Of a stretch of DNA of 58,659 nucleotides, positions 51,816 to 58,659 are shown in pieces. Origin of the DNA: Zoogloea sp. (GTDB lineage: Bacteria > Pseudomonadota > Gammaproteobacteria > Burkholderiales > Rhodocyclaceae); NCBI RefSeq assembly GCF_028689785.1, contig NZ_JAQVCN010000030.1, forward strand, positions 1 to 58,659, read 5' to 3'. The notes under the pieces were generated by a model. It was not told the origin of the DNA and made no database searches. It saw nothing but the letters and a program-made list of their open reading frames with translations. Made by a program: the position numbers and the translations under genes. Within the stretch, counting starts at the first letter, position 1; every line of letters starts with the position of its first letter.

Positions 51816-53598
51816 CTGCGGCGATGTCTTTGCCCACGTCAGTCTTCAGATCGTCCCGGAATTCGCCTTCCCAGCCTTCGCCACTGGCCCAGAAGAGGCG
51901 CCCGAGTCCGTGCTTCTTGCCCAGCACCCAGGCACCTTCATAGCGGTTGCCGTTCTTCCAGGCGTAGGTGCCCTGACCGTGGAAGAGGCCCCGTGAGAAC
52001 TCACCCGTGTAACGATCACCAGAGGCAAACACGAGGGTGCCACGCCCGCCAGGCTCCTCATCCTGGACGGCCCCCTCATAGCGATTGCCCCCCGGAAACT
52101 GGATCACCCCGTAGCCCACGGCCCGGTCATCCACCCAGTCGCCCTCGTACCACTGCCCACCCACCCAATTGAAACGCCCCTTGCCCTGGCGCCGGCCCTT
52201 GACCAGCGTACCGGTGAATCGCTCGCCGTTGGCCCATTCAACCAACCCGGTGCCACTGACCTCGCCCGTCTCGGACACGATGGCGAAGGCACCCCGGTAG
52301 GTGGTGTCACCGGCAACCACCACCCCATCGGCAACAGGGGCTGCGCGGGGTTCAACGACTGGCGCATCCGCCGGCCGTGCGGGGATTGGCACGGGCTTGG
52401 GTGGCGCAGGGGTATTCACCGTCGCTGCAGCGGTCCGCGTGCCTGCCACCAGGGCGTTCCCCGGCGTTGCGATGGGGCCCGCGGCCCCCGAGGCCGTCGC
52501 CACCACCGGCGCCGGGCTTGCGCCGGTGGGCGGGCTGCCCACCCCGACAGGGCCCGGCGGCGGCAGCTTCTTGCTGCCGTACATCGCCATGGCCTGAGCC
52601 GGCAGCGGCGCACCACGCTCCCGGGCAAGCGCATCTGCATTGGTGCGGGCAAGGGTCTGGGGAACGCCCCGACAGGCGGTCGCAGCATCTCGCCAGCCCA
52701 CTTCGGCGCGGATGGAGAGTTGGTCCCGCTCGCCCGCTGACAGGTTGGCGCCATTGGTCTTGAGGCGCTGGGCCTGATCGGTGGCGGCATCCCACAGGGG
52801 GCCGCAGTGCTCGGCATTGTGGGCATCCACGTGGGTCTGCTCCGCCTTGCGCTGGGCCTGCTGCTGGCGGGTGCCGGAGCATTTGTCCGCAGCCCCTTCC
52901 CAGGCCATCGCTGCCTTGTCGTAGAGCATCGCCGCATCGTCCCAGCGCTTGTCCTTCCAGGCACCGCGGGCATAGTCCACCAGCGCCCCGGCGCTCTTCC
53001 AGGCGGCATCGCAGGCGGGCCCTGCGCTCAGCAGCTCGGCATTGGCGGCCCGCAGCCTCACCGTGGCGGCAAGGCTCTTCTCGGCCTTCTCCCGATGGGG
53101 CGACTGGCACAAGCCCACGGCCTCACGCCAAACCCCTTCGGCCTCGCCGAGAAGGCGTTCGACCTCCGCCGGGTCACCCTTGTCGTTGCGCGCCGCGGTT
53201 GCCCGCAGATCCAGATCAAGGGCTTTGTCGAGCCGCGGCAGGCATTCGGACTGATGGGACATGGCACGTTCCGCCAGCCTGAGCTCCGCCGTTGCCCGAT
53301 CGCCCTGACGATTGGCCTGAATGGCTACTGAAGGGCAGGCCGCCGCGACCTTGAGAAAGGCACTCCCGGCCTCCCGCAGCACGGGCGCCGCTTCTCTCCA
53401 GCGCCGCGCAGCCGACGCATGCGCCCCCCGCTCAAGGAGCACCTCGGCCTCCTGCAGCAGCACAGGGCAATCCACAGCGGCCACCGAAGATTCCGTCGGC
53501 ATGGCGGCAGCGGCATCCGGCTGCTGCGCTCTGGTGGAAGTGGCGATGGCGGACACACAGAACACAGCAAGGAAAAAGGAAGGCGTTTTCATCATCAC
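51802..53598 (-). CDS. Exported MORN-repeat protein
   Basis: A 598-residue protein with a signal peptide (SFFLAVFCVSAIATSTRA, cleaved near residue 24). The N-terminal 370 residues are helical and Ala-rich, with several units ending in W-x2-A-x3-C (for example VWREAVGLC, AWEGAADKC, GWRDAATAC), like Sel1/TPR-type helical hairpins. A Pro/Ala linker leads to six full and one partial MORN repeats (about 428-582; YEGDWVDDRAVGYGVIQFPG and similar, 23 residues each). MORN arrays often bind lipid or protein surfaces. Its start overlaps the upstream lipoprotein gene by four bases. Function is unknown. Confidence 0.85.
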   Translation of the reverse strand: MMMKTPSFFLAVFCVSAIATSTRAQQPDAAAAMPTESSVAAVDCPVLLQEAEVLLERGAHASAARRWREAAPVLREAGSAFLKVAAACPSVAIQANRQGDRATAELRLAERAMSHQSECLPRLDKALDLDLRATAARNDKGDPAEVERLLGEAEGVWREAVGLCQSPHREKAEKSLAATVRLRAANAELLSAGPACDAAWKSAGALVDYARGAWKDKRWDDAAMLYDKAAMAWEGAADKCSGTRQQQAQRKAEQTHVDAHNAEHCGPLWDAATDQAQRLKTNGANLSAGERDQLSIRAEVGWRDAATACRGVPQTLARTNADALARERGAPLPAQAMAMYGSKKLPPPGPVGVGSPPTGASPAPVVATASGAAGPIATPGNALVAGTRTAAATVNTPAPPKPVPIPARPADAPVVEPRAAPVADGVVVAGDTTYRGAFAIVSETGEVSGTGLVEWANGERFTGTLVKGRRQGKGRFNWVGGQWYEGDWVDDRAVGYGVIQFPGGNRYEGAVQDEEPGGRGTLVFASGDRYTGEFSRGLFHGQGTYAWKNGNRYEGAWVLGKKHGLGRLFWASGEGWEGEFRDDLKTDVGKDIAAAAPR

Positions 53599-54986
53599 TC
53601 GACCCCCGACTCCAGGGGCATCCTCAGCATTGCATCAATCAAGCCGCCACCGCCCTGCCCGGACGCCAGCATCGTGTCATCACTCTCGGCCCTCAAGGCG
53701 TGCTGACCGGCCTCCTCCGAGGCACTCGGCAGATCGGTCAGCCGGAGGGCAAACACCTCCAGAGATGCCCCCTTCAGCACGGCCGCCAACATCTCCTCCC
53801 GCTGGGTCTGCCGGGCCAGGGACGCAAAGCCCTGCAGGCGCTCCTCGTCGAACACGAAGGCGTTGTTAACCAGCCTCCGGTCCAGCAGTTTCTGGTGCAG
53901 CGTAGCGCCAGCCAGGGGGTCGCCCCCCACCGCCACGATACGGTCGTAGGCCCAGCGATCCGCGTAATCGAAGACTGTGGTGGCCACCCATGACAGGCTC
54001 GACACCGACAGGCCGACCCGCATCATGAAGGATTCGCGCAGCACGTTGCCGGCCTGCATCGCCACCACCTTGCCCACCTCTTCACCGACCTTCTGGGCGT
54101 ACTCACGGCTGGCCTGTTCGGCAATGCTGCGCGCGGCTTCCTGAAGGGCCTGCTTGGCCGCAGCTTCACTGGCCGATTTGGCCGCCGCAGTGGCCGCCGC
54201 CTGTGCAGCCTGGTTGGCGGCCACCTTGGCCGCCTGGGCCGCCGCGTTGACCCCTACCGCCAGGGAGGCGATGTCAAACAAAGTCGAGACGATTTCCTTG
54301 CTGTAGTGGTAGGTCTTCATGCGGGCGCCGCCCTCTTCCGACAGGCCCTGGGTCCACAGCACCATCCACAGGGCTTCATCCGGGGTGATCTGGGGCACGA
54401 AGAGCTCCAGCGGATGAATGCTCATCAGCCAGTGGAAGTCCTGGTAGGCCGGCGTCAGGGGCGGCGCCAGGCGGGTGTAGCCACGGCACACCTCGAAGGG
54501 CTTGACCATCACCGTGCGCCCCGCTGCCGTCTTCACCGGGAAGGGATCACCGTCATCACGCAGCTCGGCGAGTTCGAGGAGCATCTTGTTGGCGTCGTCC
54601 TTGCGGTAGCCCTTGAGCTCCACCAGCTTGTCACCGGGCTGCAGACCACTGTCCTGGGTGGCGGCGATAACGGTAAGGCGCTCGTCAACCTGCAACGCCC
54701 GCACCCACGCCACCCTGTCGTCCACCGGCCAATCGAAACTGGTGGCCACACTGAAGGGCAGCTCCCACTGGCGGCTGCACCCTGGGTCCTTCAAGCCCGC
54801 GGAGCGGACGATGGCCGGGCGCAGGGCGCGCTCGCCATGCCCCATCAGGCGCAGGTTGGCAAGCAGGGTTTCATTCACCTTGCGGCCATCATCCACGGTG
54901 TATTCCATGGTGCTGCACCCGCTGGTGAACAAGGTCGCCAGCAGGGCAAGCAGAAGAGCCAGTCTGGAAAGGACGAGGGGCGGCAC
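53595..54986 (-). CDS. Putative lipoprotein with PDZ-like segment
   Basis: A 463-residue protein if started at GTG 54986, which gives a short signal peptide ending LLATLFTSGC, a lipobox with Cys near residue 24. A DSGLQPGDKLVELKG stretch near residue 120 looks like a PDZ carboxylate-binding region. An Ala-rich helical segment about 245-310 is probably a coiled coil or helical bundle. A longer in-frame ATG at 55088 would place the signal peptide 34 residues in and is unlikely. The end overlaps the MORN gene (ATGA), so the two are one transcription unit. I recognise no family. Confidence 0.7.
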   Translation of the reverse strand: MPPLVLSRLALLLALLATLFTSGCSTMEYTVDDGRKVNETLLANLRLMGHGERALRPAIVRSAGLKDPGCSRQWELPFSVATSFDWPVDDRVAWVRALQVDERLTVIAATQDSGLQPGDKLVELKGYRKDDANKMLLELAELRDDGDPFPVKTAAGRTVMVKPFEVCRGYTRLAPPLTPAYQDFHWLMSIHPLELFVPQITPDEALWMVLWTQGLSEEGGARMKTYHYSKEIVSTLFDIASLAVGVNAAAQAAKVAANQAAQAAATAAAKSASEAAAKQALQEAARSIAEQASREYAQKVGEEVGKVVAMQAGNVLRESFMMRVGLSVSSLSWVATTVFDYADRWAYDRIVAVGGDPLAGATLHQKLLDRRLVNNAFVFDEERLQGFASLARQTQREEMLAAVLKGASLEVFALRLTDLPSASEEAGQHALRAESDDTMLASGQGGGGLIDAMLRMPLESGVE

Positions 54987-55161
54987 AGCGCGCTGTAAAA
55001 AAATGTAATTTCCGGAGCGAGCCGCGATTATGCCGGAGTTTGGACATGGCGGCCGCAAGTCCCCGCGCGCCCACAAATCCCCCGTCAAGGCTACCCAAGT
55101 GCCAGTAAATCAAAGATAATTGCGGTCTTTGCGCGCCGTTCCCCCGGCCCAAGGTTCTTCG

Positions 55162-57192
55162 ATGTCTTCTTCGCGTAACGTCAAGCCGCCCGTCTTCAAC
55201 TCCCTGACTGGCGCGATTCGCGCGCTGGCCATGGATGCCGTCCAGAAGGCCAACTCCGGTCACCCCGGCGCCCCCATGGGCATGGCCGAAATCGCTGAAG
55301 TTCTGTGGCGCCGCCATCTGCGCCACAACCCGGCCAATCCCCACTGGGCCGACCGAGACCGCTTCGTCCAGTCCAACGGCCACGGCTCGATGCTGATCTA
55401 CAGCCTGCTGCATCTCACCGGCTACGATCTGTCCATCGACGACCTGAAGAACTTCCGTCAGCTGCACAGCAAGACCCCGGGCCACCCCGAGGTCGGCTAC
55501 ACCCCCGGCGTCGAGACCACCACCGGCCCCCTGGGCCAAGGCATCACCAATGCCGTGGGCATGGCACTGGCCGAGAAGATCCTCGCCGACAGCTTCAATC
55601 GCCCCGGCCACGCCATCGTCGATCACCACACCTATGTGTTCCTGGGGGACGGCTGCCTGATGGAGGGCATCTCCCACGAAGCCTGCTCCCTGGCGGGTAC
55701 CTGGGGCCTGGGCAAGCTGATCGCCTTCTACGACGACAACAACATCTCCATCGACGGCCACGTTGAAGGCTGGTTCACCGACGACACCCCGAAACGCTTC
55801 GAAGCCTACGGCTGGCATGTCATCCGCGACGTCCAGGGCCACGACCCGGTCGAGATCGAGGCCGCCCTGAAGGCTGCGCAGGCCGAGACCGGCAAGCCCA
55901 CGCTGATCTGCTGCAAGACCATCATCGGCGCTGGCGCACCCAACAAGCAGGACAGCCACGACGTCCACGGTGCCCCGCTGGGCGCAGCCGAGATCGAAGC
56001 CACCCGTGCCCACATCGGCTGGTCCCACGCCCCCTTCGAGATCCCCGCCGACGTCTACGCCGCCTGGGACGCGAAGGCCAAGGGCGCCGCACTTGAGGCC
56101 GACTGGAACACCCGTTTCACTGCCTACGCCACGGAATTCCCCGAACTCGCCGCCGAGTTCACGCGCCGCATGGCCGGCGAGCTGCCCGCCGACTGGGCCG
56201 CCCATGTGGAGTCCGTGCTCGCCAAGGTCACCGAAAAGGGCGAGACCATCGCCACCCGCAAGGCCAGCCAGAACAGCATCGAAGCCTTCGCGCCCAAGCT
56301 GCCCGAGCTTCTCGGCGGTTCGGCCGACCTGGCAGGCTCCAACCTCACCCTGTGGTCCGGCGCCAAGGGCGTCAGCAAGACCACCGGCGGTAACTATGTG
56401 TATTACGGCGTACGCGAGTTCGGCATGGCCGCCATCGCCAACGGCATCGCCCTGCACGGCGGCCTGGTGCCCTACACCGCCACCTTCCTGATGTTCAGCG
56501 AATACGCCCGCAATGCCCTGCGCATGGCGGCACTGATGAAGGTGCGCCAGCTCTTCGTGTTCACCCACGACTCCATCGGCCTGGGCGAGGACGGTCCGAC
56601 CCACCAGCCTGTCGAGCAGACCGCCTCCCTGCGCCTGATTCCCAACATGGACGTGTGGCGCCCCTGCGACACCACCGAATCGGCCGTGGCCTGGGCCGCC
56701 TCCATCGAACGCCACGAAGGGCCCTCGTCCCTCGCGTTCTCCCGCCAGAACCTGCCCTTCCAGGTTCGCAGCGCCCAGCAGGTGGCCGATATTCGTCGTG
56801 GCGGCTACATCCTTTCTGAAGCCGGTATTGCTGCACAGCCGGCCGCCGCGCAAGCCGTTATCATCGCGACCGGATCGGAAGTCGCCCTGGCCGTGGCCGC
56901 CCAGAAGCAGCTGGCCGACGAGGGCATCGCCGTGCGTGTGGTGTCCATGCCCAGCACCAACGTCTTCGATCGCCAGGATGCCGCCTACCGCGCCGCCGTG
57001 CTGCCGGCCGGCCTGCCTCGCGTGGCTGTCGAAGCCGGCGTCACCGACGGCTGGTACAAGTACGTGGGCCTCGAAGGCATCGTGATCGGCCTCGACCGCT
57101 TCGGCGAATCGGCTCCGGCAGGCGAGCTGTTCAAGTATTTCGGCATCACCACCGAAGCTGTGGTCGCTGCCGTGAAAAAGGTTCTCGCCTGA
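55162..57192 (+). CDS. tkt: Transketolase
   Basis: A 676-residue ThDP enzyme. Visible are [18 protein letters not shown] near residue 30, [18 protein letters not shown] with DDNNISIDG, and the second-domain [18 protein letters not shown]. It moves two-carbon units in the pentose-phosphate and Calvin cycles. I start at ATG 55162 ([12 protein letters not shown]). It precedes gap and pgk, the common Rhodocyclales order. Confidence 0.96.
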   Translation: MSSSRNVKPPVFNSLTGAIRALAMDAVQKANSGHPGAPMGMAEIAEVLWRRHLRHNPANPHWADRDRFVQSNGHGSMLIYSLLHLTGYDLSIDDLKNFRQLHSKTPGHPEVGYTPGVETTTGPLGQGITNAVGMALAEKILADSFNRPGHAIVDHHTYVFLGDGCLMEGISHEACSLAGTWGLGKLIAFYDDNNISIDGHVEGWFTDDTPKRFEAYGWHVIRDVQGHDPVEIEAALKAAQAETGKPTLICCKTIIGAGAPNKQDSHDVHGAPLGAAEIEATRAHIGWSHAPFEIPADVYAAWDAKAKGAALEADWNTRFTAYATEFPELAAEFTRRMAGELPADWAAHVESVLAKVTEKGETIATRKASQNSIEAFAPKLPELLGGSADLAGSNLTLWSGAKGVSKTTGGNYVYYGVREFGMAAIANGIALHGGLVPYTATFLMFSEYARNALRMAALMKVRQLFVFTHDSIGLGEDGPTHQPVEQTASLRLIPNMDVWRPCDTTESAVAWAASIERHEGPSSLAFSRQNLPFQVRSAQQVADIRRGGYILSEAGIAAQPAAAQAVIIATGSEVALAVAAQKQLADEGIAVRVVSMPSTNVFDRQDAAYRAAVLPAGLPRVAVEAGVTDGWYKYVGLEGIVIGLDRFGESAPAGELFKYFGITTEAVVAAVKKVLA

Positions 57193-57223
57193 GCGGGCGA
57201 CGAACCGTACACAACAACAGGGT

Positions 57224-57243
57224 CGGCACCCCACGGGGTGTCG
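57224..57243 (+). repeat. Hairpin between tkt and gap
   Basis: CGGCACCC (57224-57231) pairs with GGGTGTCG (57236-57243), including one G-T pair, around a four-base loop. No T-run follows directly, so this is more likely an mRNA processing or attenuation element than a terminator. Confidence 0.35.
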
Positions 57244-57292
57244 AATGCAACGTGATTTTGGTTTCGTGTATCTGAACTAGGGAGAAAAATCG

Positions 57293-58321
57293 ATGAGCAT
57301 CAAGGTCGCCATCAATGGTTTCGGTCGTATCGGTCGCTGTACGCTGCGCGCCATCTACGAGCAGGGTCTGCAGAACGAGTTTGAAGTGGTCGCCATCAAC
57401 GCCTCCGGCGATCTGGCCACCAACGCCCACCTGCTGAAGTACGACACCACCCACGGCCGCTTCGCCACCTCCGTGGAAACCGAAGGCGACAACGTCATCA
57501 TCATCGACGGCAAAAAGATCCCCTTCTACTCCACCAAAGACCCGAAGGGCGTCAACTGGGGCACCCACGGTGTGGACGTGCTGCTCGAATGCACCGGTGC
57601 TTACACCACCAAGGCAAAGGCCCAGGCCCTGCTCGACCAGGGTGCCAAGCGCGTGCTGATTTCCGCCCCCGGCGGCGACGATGTGGACACCACCATCGTC
57701 ATGGGCGTCAATGAAGAGGCTCTCAAGGCCGGCATGACCGTCGTCTCCAACGCCTCCTGCACCACCAACTGCCTGGCCCCGGTTGCCAAGATCCTGGCCG
57801 ACAGCGTTGGCATCAAGCAGGGCCTGATGACCACCATCCACGCCTACACCAACGACCAGGTGACCGTGGACGTCCGCCACAAGGATCTGCGCCGCGCCCG
57901 CGCCGCCGCCGCCAACATCATCCCGACCAAGACCGGTGCCGCCAAGGCCGTGGGCCTGGTGCTGCCGCAGCTGGTCGGCAAGGTGGACGGCTTTGCCCTG
58001 CGCGTGCCGACCATCAACGTGTCGCTGGTGGACCTGACCTTCACCGCCGACCGCGCCACCACCAAGGAAGAAATCAACGAGTTGATGACCGCTGCAGCCA
58101 ACGGCCCGCTGAAAGGCATCCTGGCCGTCAACACCGAGCCGCTGGTGTCCTCCGACTTCAACCACACCACCGTCTCCTCCACCTTCGACGCAACCCAAAC
58201 CCGCGTCATCAAGGGCGAAGACGGCTCCGTGCTGGTCAAGGTCCTGGCCTGGTACGACAACGAGTGGGGCTACTCCTGCCGCATGCTCGACGCGGCCCGT
58301 GCTTTCGTGAACGCCAAGTAA
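57293..58321 (+). CDS. gap: Glyceraldehyde-3-phosphate dehydrogenase (GapB-like cofactor loop)
   Basis: A 342-residue enzyme with the NAD(P)-binding GFGRIGR start, catalytic C156 in [10 protein letters not shown], and the HAYTNDQ loop. After the second beta strand it reads [21 protein letters not shown]. The Asp that selects NAD in glycolytic GapA (as in INDLTD) is replaced by Ala-Ser, as in Bacillus GapB, which prefers NADP. This suggests an anabolic or Calvin-cycle enzyme. Cofactor use is inference. It is followed by a terminator and then pgk. Confidence 0.95.
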   Translation: MSIKVAINGFGRIGRCTLRAIYEQGLQNEFEVVAINASGDLATNAHLLKYDTTHGRFATSVETEGDNVIIIDGKKIPFYSTKDPKGVNWGTHGVDVLLECTGAYTTKAKAQALLDQGAKRVLISAPGGDDVDTTIVMGVNEEALKAGMTVVSNASCTTNCLAPVAKILADSVGIKQGLMTTIHAYTNDQVTVDVRHKDLRRARAAAANIIPTKTGAAKAVGLVLPQLVGKVDGFALRVPTINVSLVDLTFTADRATTKEEINELMTAAANGPLKGILAVNTEPLVSSDFNHTTVSSTFDATQTRVIKGEDGSVLVKVLAWYDNEWGYSCRMLDAARAFVNAK

Positions 58322-58334
58322 TACCGCTGCGCCG

Positions 58335-58361
58335 ACGCCCCGCCCCGTGCGGGGCGTTTTT
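58335..58361 (+). terminator. Rho-independent terminator between gap and pgk
   Basis: ACGCCCCGC (58335-58343) and GCGGGGCGT (58349-58357) form a nine-base stem with a five-base loop, followed by TTTTT (58357-58361). Confidence 0.88.
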
Positions 58362-58388
58362 CATTCCGACGCTTCAAAGTACATCATC

Positions 58389-58659
58389 ATGCAAGTCAAG
58401 AAACTTACCGATCTCGACGTCAAGGGCAAGAAGGTCTTCATTCGTGCCGACCTGAACGTTCCCCAGGACGACGCCGGCAACATCACCGAAGACACCCGCA
58501 TCCGCGCCTCCATCCCGTCCATCAGGTTCGCTCTCGAAGGCGGCGCGGCGGTCATGGTCACCTCCCACCTGGGTCGCCCCACCGAAGGCGAGCTGAACGC
58601 CGACGACACCCTCGCCCCCGTGGCCGTGCGCCTGGGCCAGATGCTCGGCAAGCCGGTGC
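58389..58659 (+). CDS. pgk: Phosphoglycerate kinase, N-terminal part (partial)
   Basis: The first 90 residues of phosphoglycerate kinase, running off the window end. The conserved start [23 protein letters not shown] and [14 protein letters not shown] (substrate-binding Arg/His) are present. It makes or uses 1,3-bisphosphoglycerate and follows gap as in most Rhodocyclales. ATG 58389 follows the gap terminator by 27 bases. No Shine-Dalgarno sequence is strong. Confidence 0.93.
   Translation, partial: MQVKKLTDLDVKGKKVFIRADLNVPQDDAGNITEDTRIRASIPSIRFALEGGAAVMVTSHLGRPTEGELNADDTLAPVAVRLGQMLGKPV

Noticed and set aside
54889-57234. Long 781-codon open frame antisense to transketolase.
   Set aside because: It is the mirror of a clear transketolase gene in high-GC DNA; the translation is Gly/Val/Ala-rich with no domain.
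1-58659. Search by eye for tRNA, rRNA, CRISPR repeats and insertion-sequence ends.
   Set aside because: No regularly spaced repeats, cloverleaf-like stretches, rRNA-like sequence or transposase frames were seen.

Overview
This is a GC-rich chromosomal window from a motile betaproteobacterium. The best guess is Rhodocyclales (Azospira/Dechloromonas/Zoogloea-like). Support: FlhDC-type flagellar control, a PEP-CTERM protein with a sigma-54 promoter, the tauE-cysI-DUF934-cysH-cysD-cysN sulfur operon, a proteobacterial-type phosphoribulokinase and a PPK2-class polyphosphate:AMP phosphotransferase. This placement rests on gene content alone. I saw no insertion sequences, CRISPR arrays, rRNA or tRNA genes.

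Layout. (1) 1-3355: end of a gltI-like binding protein gene, gltJKL (acidic amino acid ABC importer) and an L-asparaginase. (2) 3357-6720: a KefB/C-type antiporter, then a PEP-CTERM exoprotein behind a near-consensus sigma-54 promoter. (3) 6737-13860: cysB divergent from a sulfate assimilation operon that uses an iron-sulfur APS-type reductase and lacks cysC and cysJ. (4) 13919-21218, minus strand: flhD-flhC, a terminator, then a sigma-28 promoter driving motA-motB-MCP-cheY-cheA. CheA carries six copies of a short AYGFF-like motif. (5) 21219-25520: an HDOD-REC-GGDEF protein, a Nudix hydrolase, a TonB-like protein and a small exported protein.

(6) 25594-38729: the most distinctive block, nine tightly coupled genes. 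rfbF, rfbG and rfbH should make a CDP-4-keto-3,6-dideoxyhexose. They are followed by a methyltransferase, a YerE-like thiamine-diphosphate enzyme, an FkbM-type methyltransferase, a NeuB-like synthase, an SDR epimerase/reductase and a 1210-residue multidomain glycosyltransferase. The block runs directly into fliC and is best read as a candidate flagellin glycosylation island using an unusual branched dideoxy sugar. A hairpin covers both the Shine-Dalgarno sequence and the start codon of its first gene. (7) 38804-44216: fliC, flaG, fliD, fliS, fliT, a FliK-like protein and an FlhB C-terminal-like protein. fliC and fliD have sigma-28 promoters; fliD also has a sigma-54-like site.

(8) 44195-49817, minus strand: an iron-trafficking protein, a PAS-GGDEF protein, argA, a two-domain PPK2 protein and rsmE. 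(9) 49958-58659: an inositol-monophosphatase-family phosphatase, phosphoribulokinase, transketolase, a GapB-like GAPDH and the start of pgk. This resembles a cbbFPTGK order, interrupted by an opposite-strand lipoprotein/MORN-repeat pair.

The flagellar genes form a readable hierarchy: FlhDC at the top, FliA (sigma-28, encoded elsewhere) promoters on the motility/chemotaxis operon and on the filament and cap genes, and the glycan operon placed just upstream of the filament gene it may modify.
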